Source of the DNA: Pseudomonas brenneri
Lineage (GTDB): Bacteria; Pseudomonadota; Gammaproteobacteria; Pseudomonadales; Pseudomonadaceae
NCBI RefSeq assembly: GCF_007858285.1
Contig: NZ_VFIL01000007.1
Location: 186,001-250,000, forward strand
DNA: 64,000 nucleotides
Direction: 5' to 3'
Of the stretch, positions 31,631-40,606 are shown in pieces. Under the pieces are notes generated by a model that saw only the letters and a program-made list of their open reading frames with translations, ran no database searches and had not been told where the DNA came from. A program made the position numbers and the translations under genes. Position 1 is the stretch's first letter. Each line of letters starts with the position of its first letter.

Positions 31631-31656
31631 TCAGCCACTGAGTAGATACCCTGCAT

Positions 31657-31694
31657 AAAAAACGGCCATCCCGAGCAGTCAGGATGGCCGTTTT
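31657..31694. terminator. Bidirectional terminator between cspD and icd
   Basis: AAAACGGCCATCC and GGATGGCCGTTTT pair around a 10-base loop, with A-runs on one side and T-runs on the other. It serves both convergent genes. Confidence 0.85.
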
Positions 31695-31709
31695 CTTATG
31701 GCTTTCGGC

Positions 31710-32966
31710 TTACATGTGCGAAATCAACGCATCCCCAAAGCCCGACGACGACACCAGCTTGGCGCCGTCCATCAAGCGCTCGAAGTCATAGGTTACGGTC
31801 TTGGCCGAAATCGCCCCGTTGGTGCCCTTGATGATCAAGTCGGCGGCTTCGGTCCAGCCCATGTGACGCAACATCATTTCGGCCGACAGAATCAACGAAC
31901 CGGGGTTGACCTGGTCTTTGCCGGCGTACTTGGGCGCAGTACCGTGGGTGGCTTCGAACATCGCCACGGTATCCGACAGGTTGGCGCCCGGCGCAATACC
32001 GATACCCCCCACTTCTGCCGCCAGGGCGTCGGAGAGATAGTCGCCGTTGAGGTTCAGGGTGGCGATCACATCGTATTCGGCCGGACGCAGCAGGATCTGC
32101 TGGAGCATGGCGTCGGCAATGGCGTCCTTGACCACAACGTTCTTGCCGGTGCGCGGGTTCTTGAACTGCATCCACGGCCCACCATCAAGCAGGGTCGCGC
32201 CGAACTCTTCGGCCGCCACTTCATAGGCCCATTCCTTGAAGGCACCTTCGGTGAACTTCATGATGTTGCCCTTGTGGACGATGGTCAGCGACTCGCGGTC
32301 GTTATCCACTACATATTGCAGGGCCTTGCGCGCCAGGCGCTTGGTGCCCTCCTTGGAAACCGGCTTGACGCCAATCCCGCAATCCTGGTCGAAACGAATC
32401 TTGGTGACGCCCATTTCTTCTTTCAGGAACTTGATGACCTTGATCGCTTCCGGCGAGCCGGCTTTCCACTCGATACCGGCGTAAATATCCTCGGAGTTTT
32501 CACGGAAGATGGTCATGTCCACATCGCCTGGTTTCTTGACCGGGCTTGGTACACCTTCGAACCAGCGCACCGGGCGCAGGCAGACATACAGGTCCAGTTG
32601 CTGGCGCAGCGCCACGTTCAGCGAGCGGATGCCGCCACCGACCGGCGTGGTCAGCGGGCCCTTGATGGAAACCACGTAGTCCTTGACCGCGTCCAGGGTT
32701 TCCTGGGGCAGCCAGGTGTCCTGGTCGTAAACTTGAGTCGCCTTCTCGCCGGCATACACCTCCATCCAGGAGATTTTGCGCTTGCCGCCGTAAGCCTTGT
32801 TAACAGCTGCATCGACCACCTTGATCATCACCGGGCTGATGTCGACGCCAATACCGTCACCTTCGATGAAGGGAATGATCGGGTTATCAGGAACATTGAG
32901 AGAATGGTCTGCGTTGACGGTGATTTTGTCGCCGACTGCCGGAACCTGAATCTTCTTGTATCCCAT
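31710..32966 (-). CDS. icd: NADP-dependent isocitrate dehydrogenase (dimeric type)
   Basis: This 418-residue dimeric enzyme of the TCA cycle converts isocitrate to 2-oxoglutarate. It carries IRSLNVALRQQLDLYVCLRP, where the serine corresponds to the residue phosphorylated by AceK, and the GDGIG and GTAPKYAGKDQVNPGSLILS motifs. ATG 32966 gives the usual MGYKKIQVP start. The divergent idh encodes a second, unrelated enzyme for the same reaction. Phosphorylation would divert isocitrate to isocitrate lyase (aceA at 43664). Confidence 0.96.
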   Translation of the reverse strand: MGYKKIQVPAVGDKITVNADHSLNVPDNPIIPFIEGDGIGVDISPVMIKVVDAAVNKAYGGKRKISWMEVYAGEKATQVYDQDTWLPQETLDAVKDYVVSIKGPLTTPVGGGIRSLNVALRQQLDLYVCLRPVRWFEGVPSPVKKPGDVDMTIFRENSEDIYAGIEWKAGSPEAIKVIKFLKEEMGVTKIRFDQDCGIGVKPVSKEGTKRLARKALQYVVDNDRESLTIVHKGNIMKFTEGAFKEWAYEVAAEEFGATLLDGGPWMQFKNPRTGKNVVVKDAIADAMLQQILLRPAEYDVIATLNLNGDYLSDALAAEVGGIGIAPGANLSDTVAMFEATHGTAPKYAGKDQVNPGSLILSAEMMLRHMGWTEAADLIIKGTNGAISAKTVTYDFERLMDGAKLVSSSGFGDALISHM

Positions 32967-33461
32967 GCTGAACTCCGTTTGTGGATTGAACATCTGGCTG
33001 TGTCCGAGCCTACTCCAGTTGAATGTGGACTGGAACCTTGCCCCCGGCACATTTGCGGCGAAAACCGTAGATTTAGTCGCCTACAACCTTGAAACAAAAG
33101 GGAAAAACGCCAAACTTGAGCACTACGTGCGACTTTAGGCGCAATCAGGCCCCTGCGACCTTTAGACCAATGGACGACCCACCTTTTGTATGAAGGCTCG
33201 GCGTAAGCATAGCGACCTATGTATAATGCCGCCGCTGACCAAAGAGTCACGACGGCCGACCGCTCTATATCGAGCACCTGCGCCTGAAAAAGCCGGGCTG
33301 CCACCGTAGCCCACCCGCTTGACGCTCGACTGATGCAACCCAACATCACCGCGAAGAAACATCGACATTCGGCTCATGGATGACTTTGAACGAACGCGCT
33401 TTACCCGGCGCATCTCGAGTTTCCGCGCACGCTTTTAGCAAAGAAGAGAGTTAATCCGAAT
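32967..33461. promoter_or_regulatory. Divergent icd-idh promoter region, 495 bp
   Basis: No gene fits in this gap. A sequence TATAAT lies at 33222-33227 on the plus strand and could be the -10 of an idh promoter, but no good -35 lies 17 bp upstream. The icd side is AT-rich. Two genes for the same reaction share this region, so any regulator bound here could set their balance. Confidence 0.45.
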
Positions 33462-35687
33462 ATGCCCACCCGCTCGAAGATCATCTATACCTTCACCGAC
33501 GAAGCCCCGGCCCTCGCCACCTATTCACTGCTGCCTATCGTAGAGGCCTTCACCGCTTCCGCTGATATTGAAGTGGAAACCCGCGATATCTCCCTCGCAG
33601 GGCGCATCCTCGCAAGCTTCCCCGAGCAACTGGGCAACAAGGCTGTTGCGGACCACCTCGCCGAACTGGGCGCCCTGGCCGTAACCCCCGAAGCCAACAT
33701 CATCAAGCTGCCTAACATCAGCGCCTCGACCCCGCAGCTGCAAGCCGCGATCAAGGAACTGCAAGCCCAGGGCTACGCCCTGCCGGACTACCCGGAAACC
33801 GTAACCACCGACGCGGAAAAAGAAACCCGCGCACGTTACGACAAGGTCAAGGGCAGCGCCGTGAACCCGGTCCTGCGCGAAGGCAACTCCGACCGCCGCG
33901 CGCCACTGTCGGTCAAGAACTACGCACGCAAGCACCCGCACAAAATGGGCGCCTGGGCTGCCGACTCCAAGTCCCACATTGCGCACATGAGCAATGGCGA
34001 CTTCTACGGCAGTGAAAAAGCCGTACAGATCGAAGCCGCTGACGCGGTCAAAATCGAACTGGTCGGCAAGGATGGCACCACCACCGTCCTGAAAGAAAAG
34101 ACCACCGCACAGGCCGGTGAGATCCTCGACAGCGCCGTGCTGAGCAAGAACGCCCTGCGCGCGTTCATTGCCGCCGAAATCGAAGACGCCAAGAAACAGG
34201 GCGTACTGCTGTCGGTTCACCTCAAAGCCACCATGATGAAGGTCTCCGACCCGATCATGTTCGGCCAGATCGTTGCCGAGTTCTATAAAGACGCCCTGGC
34301 CAAGCACGCCACCGTGCTCGAACAGATCGGCTTCAACCTGAACAACGGCATCGGCGACCTGTACGCTCGCATCAAGGCCCTGCCGGCCGACCAGCAAGCG
34401 CAGATCGAAGCGGACATCCAGGCGGTCTACGCCGCTCGCCCATCGCTTGCGATGGTCAACTCCGACAAAGGCATCACCAACCTGCACGTGCCGAGCGACG
34501 TGATCGTCGACGCCTCGATGCCAGCCATGATCCGTGACTCCGGCAAGATGTGGGGCACCGACGGCCAACTGCACGACACCAAGGCCGTGATCCCGGATCG
34601 CTGCTACGCCACCATCTACCAGGCGGTCATCGAAGACTGCAAGGCCAATGGTGCCTTCGACCCAACCACCATGGGCAGCGTGCCAAACGTTGGCCTGATG
34701 GCGAAGAAAGCCGAAGAGTACGGCTCCCACGACAAGACCTTCCAGATCAAGGCTGACGGCGTAGTCCGCGTCACCGATAGCAAGGGCAACCTGCTGATGG
34801 AACAGTCGGTTGAAGCCGGCGACATCTTCCGCATGTGCCAGACCAAAGACGCGCCGATCCAGGACTGGGTCAAACTGGCCGTCAACCGCGCCCGCGCCAG
34901 CGGCACACCGGCCATCTTCTGGCTGGACCCGCTGCGCGCCCACGATGGCGTCGTGGTCGAGAAAGTTCAGGCCTACCTGAAAGACCACAACACCGAAGGC
35001 CTGGACATCCGCATCATGTCGCCGGTCGACGCGATGAAGTTCACCCTGGAACGCACCCGCAAGGGCCTGGACACCATCTCGGTGACCGGCAACGTACTGC
35101 GCGACTACCTGACTGACCTGTTCCCGATCATGGAACTGGGCACCAGCGCCAAGATGCTGTCGATCGTACCGCTGATGAACGGTGGCGGCCTGTTCGAAAC
35201 CGGCGCTGGCGGCTCGGCTCCAAAACACGTGCAGCAGTTGCTGGAAGAAAACTTCCTGCGCTGGGATTCCCTGGGCGAGTTCCTGGCCCTGGCCGCGTCC
35301 CTTGAGCATTTGGGTGTGAACTACAACAACCCGAAAGCCCTGGTACTGTCCAAGACCCTGGACCAGGCCACCGGCCAGTTCCTCGACAACAACAAGTCGC
35401 CATCGCGCAAAGTCGGCAACATCGACAACCGCGGCAGCCACTTCTACCTGGCGCTGTACTGGGCACAAGCCCTGGCCGCCCAGACTGAAGATACCGCGCT
35501 GCAGGCGCAGTTCGGCGAACTGGCAAAAACCCTCGCCGAGAACGAGGCAACCATCGTTGCCGAACTCAACGCCGTACAGGGCAAGCCAGTGGACATCGGC
35601 GGCTACTACGCGCCGAATCCTGAGCTGACTAGCAAGGCTATGCGTCCGAGCAGCACGCTTAACGCGGCGATTGCCAAGTTGAAGTAA
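33462..35687 (+). CDS. idh: Monomeric NADP-dependent isocitrate dehydrogenase
   Basis: This 741-residue monomeric enzyme is unrelated in sequence to the icd product. It opens MPTRSKIIYTFTDEAPALAT and has SDRRAPLSVKNYARKHPHKM, KATMMKVSDPIMFGQIVAEF and GGSAPKHVQQLLEENFLRWD, as in the Azotobacter-type enzyme. It makes NADPH and 2-oxoglutarate in the cytosol. A GAAGAGAG site precedes the ATG. Pairs of both isocitrate dehydrogenases are found in several pseudomonads. Confidence 0.96.
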   Translation: MPTRSKIIYTFTDEAPALATYSLLPIVEAFTASADIEVETRDISLAGRILASFPEQLGNKAVADHLAELGALAVTPEANIIKLPNISASTPQLQAAIKELQAQGYALPDYPETVTTDAEKETRARYDKVKGSAVNPVLREGNSDRRAPLSVKNYARKHPHKMGAWAADSKSHIAHMSNGDFYGSEKAVQIEAADAVKIELVGKDGTTTVLKEKTTAQAGEILDSAVLSKNALRAFIAAEIEDAKKQGVLLSVHLKATMMKVSDPIMFGQIVAEFYKDALAKHATVLEQIGFNLNNGIGDLYARIKALPADQQAQIEADIQAVYAARPSLAMVNSDKGITNLHVPSDVIVDASMPAMIRDSGKMWGTDGQLHDTKAVIPDRCYATIYQAVIEDCKANGAFDPTTMGSVPNVGLMAKKAEEYGSHDKTFQIKADGVVRVTDSKGNLLMEQSVEAGDIFRMCQTKDAPIQDWVKLAVNRARASGTPAIFWLDPLRAHDGVVVEKVQAYLKDHNTEGLDIRIMSPVDAMKFTLERTRKGLDTISVTGNVLRDYLTDLFPIMELGTSAKMLSIVPLMNGGGLFETGAGGSAPKHVQQLLEENFLRWDSLGEFLALAASLEHLGVNYNNPKALVLSKTLDQATGQFLDNNKSPSRKVGNIDNRGSHFYLALYWAQALAAQTEDTALQAQFGELAKTLAENEATIVAELNAVQGKPVDIGGYYAPNPELTSKAMRPSSTLNAAIAKLK

Positions 35688-35703
35688 GTTCGCAAAGGAA
35701 CAT

Positions 35704-35734
35704 CACAAACCCCGGCCAAGTGCCGGGGTTTGTG
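35704..35734 (+). terminator. Terminator after idh
   Basis: CACAAACCCCGGC-CAAGT-GCCGGGGTTTGTG is a perfect long stem followed by TTTTCC. Confidence 0.9.
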
Positions 35735-35866
35735 TTTTCCCGTGCTCACAACAGAAGAACTATCGCGAAAAACTCTAATGAACTGTAAGTTCTAACAGGT
35801 TACTTCCAGCCCTCCGAAGAGCATTCTGCTGCCGTACTCAACGACTTGAGGGCAGGAGACAATCAA

Positions 35867-36268
35867 ATGCTGCGCATTCATTATCTATTGCCACTGAGCG
35901 CTCTCTTACTTGCGATACTGTCCGCAGCCAACGCCGGCCAGAACGTACAAATTGAGTATTTCCTCAACGTAAGCTTTACCTGTCATAACGGCCACACCAA
36001 ACCGGGATACAGCGTGTTTATTAGCGGATCACGCCCAGAGCTGGGAAATTGGGATCCATCCAAAGCCGTATTACTCAAAAACCCAGGCCACCCAACCTGG
36101 TCTGGCAGGGTACAGTTCAAAAACGTTAAACCCGGTGACACGCTGGAATGGAAATGCATCATCCGCAATGAAAAAGACCCACTGGAAAAACCACAATGGC
36201 AGCCAGACCCTGACAATCAGGTAACATTTGCCTTCTCTCCAGAGCCGCAGGCAGTCGGCACATTCTGA
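35867..36268 (+). CDS. Secreted stand-alone CBM20-like protein
   Basis: This 133-residue protein has a Sec signal peptide (MLRIHYLLPLSALLLAILSA, cleaved near ANA-G). The mature part is one starch-binding CBM20-like domain: VFISGSRPELGNWDPSKAVL, WSGRVQFKN, DTLEWKCIIRN and PQWQPDPDNQVTF, including the two aromatic clusters that grip sugar. No catalytic domain is attached. It has GGCAGGAGAC just upstream of ATG 35867. It is flanked by the idh terminator and a REPIN, so it is probably a single-gene unit. A role in binding alpha-glucan is expected, but substrate and partner are unknown. Confidence 0.75.
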   Translation: MLRIHYLLPLSALLLAILSAANAGQNVQIEYFLNVSFTCHNGHTKPGYSVFISGSRPELGNWDPSKAVLLKNPGHPTWSGRVQFKNVKPGDTLEWKCIIRNEKDPLEKPQWQPDPDNQVTFAFSPEPQAVGTF

Positions 36269-36651
36269 CCAGCACGCATTTCCAGCGACTTAAACAACCC
36301 CGTATTCCGTGCGCCGCGACTTATCATCCTCTACTTGAGCTCGACAGCCAGGACATCGGAACATGCACGCCACCTTGACCCATGCCAGCAAAACCTCCTG
36401 CCTCTCACGCTCCCCAGCCATACCAACATAAACACGCGCAAAGACACGCCAGAGCATAATAAAGGCAACAGGCAGCCGCGATGCCAGGCGCACCTCGTAG
36501 CTTTTGCGGGCAACCGGATTCATGACACTCTTCAATAACGACTGTTCTGAAGAGGTAACCTGCGCCCCGGTCTGGCTCCGGTAAAATCACATAATGTCAG
36601 GCGCATCATGCAGATTGCTTATGCCGCCTCACTGAAGAAACCCAATCAAAA
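36269..36651. other. 383-bp gap without a supported gene
   Basis: The gap lies between the CBM20 gene and a REPIN. A minus-strand frame at 36290-36535 (up to 81 residues, with a CPGC motif) has no clear ribosome site and no family resemblance, so I do not call it. No other clear signal was seen. Confidence 0.4.
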
Positions 36652-36741
36652 TGTGGGAGCGGGCTTGCTCGCGAAAGCGGTAGCTCAGCCAATATATTCG
36701 GTGGTTCAAACACCGCCTTCGCGAGCAAGCCCGCTCCCACA
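36652..36741. repeat. REPIN of a second family
   Basis: TGTGGGAGCGGGCTTGCTCGCGAA and its inverse surround about 45 bp. The REP arms differ from the other units (GGGAGCGGGC instead of GGAGCGAGC) and the core lacks the GCGTTATCGTTGACGA sequence, so it is a different REPIN family. It lies upstream of nudJ. Confidence 0.88.
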
Positions 36742-36775
36742 CTGACCGCGTCACACCCTGAATCAAGGCGTTCAA

Positions 36776-37222
36776 ATGACCTGGCAACCCCACATCACCG
36801 TCGCCACCATCGTCGAAGACAACGGCCGCTTCCTGATGGTCGAAGAACTCAAGGACGGCCGCGCCGTGCTCAACCAGCCCGCCGGCCATCTCGACCCGCA
36901 CGAAACCCTGACCGAAGCCGCCGTACGTGAAACCCTCGAAGAAACCGGCTGGGACGTCGAAGCCACCGGCATTGTCGGCATTTACCTGTACACGGCCCCA
37001 AGTAATGGGGTGACCTACCAGCGCGTGTGCTTTATCGCCAAGGCCCTGAAACACCACCCGGACTATCAACTGGACGAAGGCATCGTGCGCGCCCGCTGGC
37101 TGACCCGTGACGAACTGATGGCCGTGCGCGACGACTGGCGCAGCGAGCTGATCATCCGCTGTATCGATGATTATCTGGCCGGTCACTGCCACAGTCTCGA
37201 ATTGATCCGCCCTTCTCTTTAG
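36776..37222 (+). CDS. nudJ: NUDIX hydrolase, NudJ-like
   Basis: This 148-residue protein has a complete Nudix box (GHLDPHETLTEAAVRETLEE, TGW; the G-x5-E-x7-RE-x2-EE-x-G pattern). Position upstream of mnmA and the sequence around it match NudJ, a phosphatase acting on thiamine pyrophosphate precursors and nucleoside di- and triphosphates in E. coli. It is cytoplasmic. It ends 59 bp before mnmA on the same strand; the pairing is common in gammaproteobacteria. Its ribosome site is weak. Confidence 0.88.
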   Translation: MTWQPHITVATIVEDNGRFLMVEELKDGRAVLNQPAGHLDPHETLTEAAVRETLEETGWDVEATGIVGIYLYTAPSNGVTYQRVCFIAKALKHHPDYQLDEGIVRARWLTRDELMAVRDDWRSELIIRCIDDYLAGHCHSLELIRPSL

Positions 37223-37281
37223 CCTTGCGGGCTCGGGCCTGCTAGAATCGCGTCCTTTTTCAAGACACCCGTTGAAATCCT

Positions 37282-38406
37282 ATGCGTGATCCAGCCCCTT
37301 CTGACACACAAAAGAAGCGCGTCATCGTCGGCATGTCCGGCGGCGTGGATTCTTCCGTTTCCGCCGTTCTGCTCATGGAGCAGGGTTATGAGGTGGAAGG
37401 CCTGTTCATGAAGAACTGGGAAGAAGACGATGGAACGGAATACTGCACCGCCATGGACGACCTGGCCGATGCCCAGGCCGTCTGCGACAAGATCGGTATC
37501 AAGCTGCACACCGCCAACTTCGCCGCCGAGTACTGGGACAATGTGTTCGAGCACTTCCTGGCCGAATACAAGGCCGGTCGCACGCCGAACCCGGACATCC
37601 TGTGCAACCGCGAAATCAAGTTCAAGGCGTTCCTCGACTACGCCATGATCCTCGGCGCCGACCTGATTGCCACTGGCCACTACGTGCGCCGTCGCGATAT
37701 CGATGGGCGCACCGAACTGCTCAAGGGCCTGGACCCGAACAAGGACCAGAGCTACTTCCTGCACGCCGTGGGCGGTGAACAGATCGCCAAGACCCTGTTC
37801 CCGGTGGGCGAGCTGGAAAAACCCGAAGTGCGCAAGATCGCCGAGAAACACGGCCTGGCTACCGCGAAGAAGAAAGACTCCACGGGGATCTGCTTTATCG
37901 GCGAACGCCGCTTCAGCGACTTCCTCAAGCAGTACCTGCCGGCGCAACCGGGCGAGATCAAGACCACTGAAGGTGAAGTCATCGGCCGTCACCACGGCCT
38001 GATGTACCACACCATCGGCCAGCGCCAGGGCCTGGGCATCGGCGGCTTGAAAGACGCCGGTGAAGAGCCGTGGTACGTGCTGGTCAAGGACCTGGAAAAC
38101 AATGTGCTGATCGTCGGCCAGGGCAATGAGCACCCGCTGCTGTTCTCCGGCGCACTGCTGGCCTCGGAGATCTATTGGGTCAACCCGATCGACCTGAGCA
38201 CTCCACGCCGCCTGACCGCCAAGGTGCGCTATCGCCAGAGCGACCAGCCCTGCACCCTGGAAAAAACCGCCAGCGGCTACCGTGCGACGTTCGATGATCC
38301 GCAGCGCGCGGTCACGCCTGGCCAATCGGTCGTGTTCTACGACGGTGAGATTTGCCTGGGGGGCGGCGTGATTGAAGTCGCCGAACCCTGGAGCAACCCG
38401 GCATGA
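37282..38406 (+). CDS. mnmA: tRNA-specific 2-thiouridylase MnmA
   Basis: This 374-residue enzyme makes 2-thiouridine at the wobble base of tRNA for Lys, Glu and Gln. It has a PP-loop GMSGGVDSS at 17-25, and Cys108 (CNREIKF) and Cys204 (STGICFIGERRF) are the catalytic pair. Sulfur arrives from TusE, encoded by the tus operon at 14906-16275. The gene overlaps hflD by 4 bp (38403), so the two are co-translated, an order kept in many gammaproteobacteria. Confidence 0.97.
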   Translation: MRDPAPSDTQKKRVIVGMSGGVDSSVSAVLLMEQGYEVEGLFMKNWEEDDGTEYCTAMDDLADAQAVCDKIGIKLHTANFAAEYWDNVFEHFLAEYKAGRTPNPDILCNREIKFKAFLDYAMILGADLIATGHYVRRRDIDGRTELLKGLDPNKDQSYFLHAVGGEQIAKTLFPVGELEKPEVRKIAEKHGLATAKKKDSTGICFIGERRFSDFLKQYLPAQPGEIKTTEGEVIGRHHGLMYHTIGQRQGLGIGGLKDAGEEPWYVLVKDLENNVLIVGQGNEHPLLFSGALLASEIYWVNPIDLSTPRRLTAKVRYRQSDQPCTLEKTASGYRATFDDPQRAVTPGQSVVFYDGEICLGGGVIEVAEPWSNPA

Positions 38407-39026
38407 GCCCGACCCAGGAGCAATTGACAGCACTGGGTGGGGTCTTCCTCGCCGCCGTGCTGGTGGACAAGATCGCCAAGACCGGCCAGGTGACCGAGGC
38501 GGGCCTGACCTGCATGCTCGGCAGCTTGCTGGTGGTCGACCCCAAGGACACTCTGGATGTGTACGGCGGCGACGACCTGAGCCTGCGTGAGGGTTATCGC
38601 GCCCTGATCGGCGCCCTCGAACGCGACCCGAGCACCTTGCAGCGCGAGCCGTTGCGTTACGCCCTGTCGATGCTCGGCCTTGAGCGGCAGTTGGCCAAGC
38701 GCGACGATCTGCTGGAAACCATCGGCAAACGCCTGCCGCAGATCCAGTCACAAGTGCAACACTTCGGCCCGGCCCACGAGAACGTGATCGCCGCCTGTGG
38801 TGCGCTGTACCAGGACACCTTGAGCACCTTGCGCCAGCGAATCCAGGTTCATGGCGACATGCGCAACCTGCAACAACCGAACAACGCCTCGAAAATCCGC
38901 GCCCTGCTCCTAGCCGGTATTCGTTCGGCGCGGTTGTGGCGCCAGTTGGGCGGTCATCGTTGGCAGTTGGTCATCAGCCGTCGCAAATTGCTTAAAGAGC
39001 TTTACCCGTTGATGCGCAACGAATAA
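38403..39026 (+). CDS. hflD: High frequency lysogenization protein HflD
   Basis: This 207-residue peripheral membrane protein opens MSPTQEQLTALGGVFLAAVL and contains KTGQVTEAGLTCMLGSLLVV and NVIAACGALYQDTLSTLRQR, as expected for HflD. In E. coli it binds the CII protein of phage lambda. Its role without phage is not clear. It is coupled to mnmA and sits 125 bp before purB, the same order as in E. coli. Confidence 0.92.
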   Translation: MSPTQEQLTALGGVFLAAVLVDKIAKTGQVTEAGLTCMLGSLLVVDPKDTLDVYGGDDLSLREGYRALIGALERDPSTLQREPLRYALSMLGLERQLAKRDDLLETIGKRLPQIQSQVQHFGPAHENVIAACGALYQDTLSTLRQRIQVHGDMRNLQQPNNASKIRALLLAGIRSARLWRQLGGHRWQLVISRRKLLKELYPLMRNE

Positions 39027-39151
39027 GTCGCAGCAACAGGCTATTTTCAAGCCGTTACGCGTAATACGCCGGTCAGTTGGCGACGGACCGGCGGATTTTT
39101 TCATGTATGATACGCGCCCCATTTCGTTGCCCGACTGTCCGAGAACACCCC

Positions 39152-40522
39152 ATGCAGCTCTCTTCGCTCACTGCGGTTTCCCCTGTTGACGGCCGCTACG
39201 CCGGCAAAACCCAGGCCCTGCGCCCTATTTTCAGCGAATACGGCCTGATCCGTGCTCGTGTACTGGTTGAAGTGCGCTGGCTCCAGCGCCTGGCCGCTCA
39301 CCCTGCCATCAGCGAAGTGCCGGCGTTCTCCGCCGAGGCCAACGCTGTACTGAACACCCTGGCGGAAAACTTCTCCCTGGAGCACGCCGAGCGTGTGAAA
39401 GAGATCGAGCGCACCACCAACCACGACGTCAAAGCCATCGAGTACCTGCTCAAGGAGCAAGCGGCCAAATTGCCGGAACTGGCCCAGGTCAGCGAATTCA
39501 TCCACTTTGCCTGCACCAGCGAGGACATCAACAACCTGTCCCACGCCCTGATGCTGCGCGAAGGCCGTGATGACGTGATGCTGCCACTGATGCGCCAGAC
39601 CGCCAACGCCATCCGCGAACTGGCCATCCGCTTCGCCGACGTGCCGATGCTGTCGCGCACCCACGGCCAACCGGCCTCGCCGACCACCCTGGGTAAAGAA
39701 CTGGCCAACGTGGTGTACCGCCTGGAGCGCCAGATCGCTCAAGTGGCCGCCGTGCCGTTGCTGGGCAAGATCAACGGCGCCGTAGGCAACTACAACGCCC
39801 ACCTGTCGGCCTACCCTGAGATCGACTGGGAAGCCAACGCCCGCGCCTTCATCGAAGACGAGTTGGGCCTGGGCTTCAACCCGTACACCACGCAGATCGA
39901 ACCGCACGACTACATCGCCGAGCTGTTCGACGCCATTGCACGCTTCAACACCATCCTGATCGACTTCGACCGTGATATCTGGGGCTACATCTCCCTGGGT
40001 TACTTCAAGCAGCGCACCATCGCTGGCGAAATCGGTTCGTCGACCATGCCGCACAAGGTCAACCCGATCGACTTCGAAAACTCCGAAGGCAACCTGGGGA
40101 TCGCCAACGCCCTGTTCCAGCACCTGGCCAGCAAGTTGCCAATCTCCCGCTGGCAGCGCGACCTGACTGACTCCACCGTATTGCGCAACCTCGGCGTGGG
40201 CTTTGCCCATAGCGTGATCGCGTACGAAGCCAGCCTCAAAGGCATCAGCAAGCTGGAACTCAACGCGCAGAAAATCGCCGCTGACCTGGACGCTTGCTGG
40301 GAAGTCCTGGCCGAGCCGATCCAGACCGTAATGCGCCGCTACAACATCGAAAACCCGTACGAAAAGTTGAAAGAGCTGACACGCGGCAAGGGCATCAGCC
40401 CCGAGGCGTTGCAGTCCTTCATCGACGGCCTGGACATGCCCGCCGCGGCCAAGGCCGAGCTGAAACTGCTGACCCCGGCCAACTACATCGGCAACGCTGT
40501 AGAGCAAGCCAAACGCATCTGA
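39152..40522 (+). CDS. purB: Adenylosuccinate lyase
   Basis: This 456-residue enzyme carries out two steps of purine synthesis, splitting SAICAR and adenylosuccinate. The fumarase-superfamily signature GSSTMPHKVNPIDFEN starts near residue 295. MQLSSLTAVSPVDGRYAGK is the usual start, and the upstream open frame is not kept. It is cytoplasmic and homotetrameric. It follows mnmA-hflD and is closed by a terminator. Confidence 0.97.
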   Translation: MQLSSLTAVSPVDGRYAGKTQALRPIFSEYGLIRARVLVEVRWLQRLAAHPAISEVPAFSAEANAVLNTLAENFSLEHAERVKEIERTTNHDVKAIEYLLKEQAAKLPELAQVSEFIHFACTSEDINNLSHALMLREGRDDVMLPLMRQTANAIRELAIRFADVPMLSRTHGQPASPTTLGKELANVVYRLERQIAQVAAVPLLGKINGAVGNYNAHLSAYPEIDWEANARAFIEDELGLGFNPYTTQIEPHDYIAELFDAIARFNTILIDFDRDIWGYISLGYFKQRTIAGEIGSSTMPHKVNPIDFENSEGNLGIANALFQHLASKLPISRWQRDLTDSTVLRNLGVGFAHSVIAYEASLKGISKLELNAQKIAADLDACWEVLAEPIQTVMRRYNIENPYEKLKELTRGKGISPEALQSFIDGLDMPAAAKAELKLLTPANYIGNAVEQAKRI

Positions 40523-40542
40523 TTGCGGCTTGAACCCTTAAG

Positions 40543-40567
40543 ACGCCCGGCAGCGCCGGGCGTTTTT
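40543..40567 (+). terminator. Terminator after purB
   Basis: ACGCCCGGC-AGC-GCCGGGCGTTTTT is a strong stem with a T-run. Confidence 0.9.
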
Positions 40568-40606
40568 ATTCCTGTCTTAAAAGTGCTTTTTTTCAATAGG
40601 TTACAC

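Noticed and set aside
36290..36535. Minus-strand frame of up to 81 residues with a CPGC motif
   Set aside because: There is no clear ribosome binding site, no family likeness, and it competes with other frames in the same gap.
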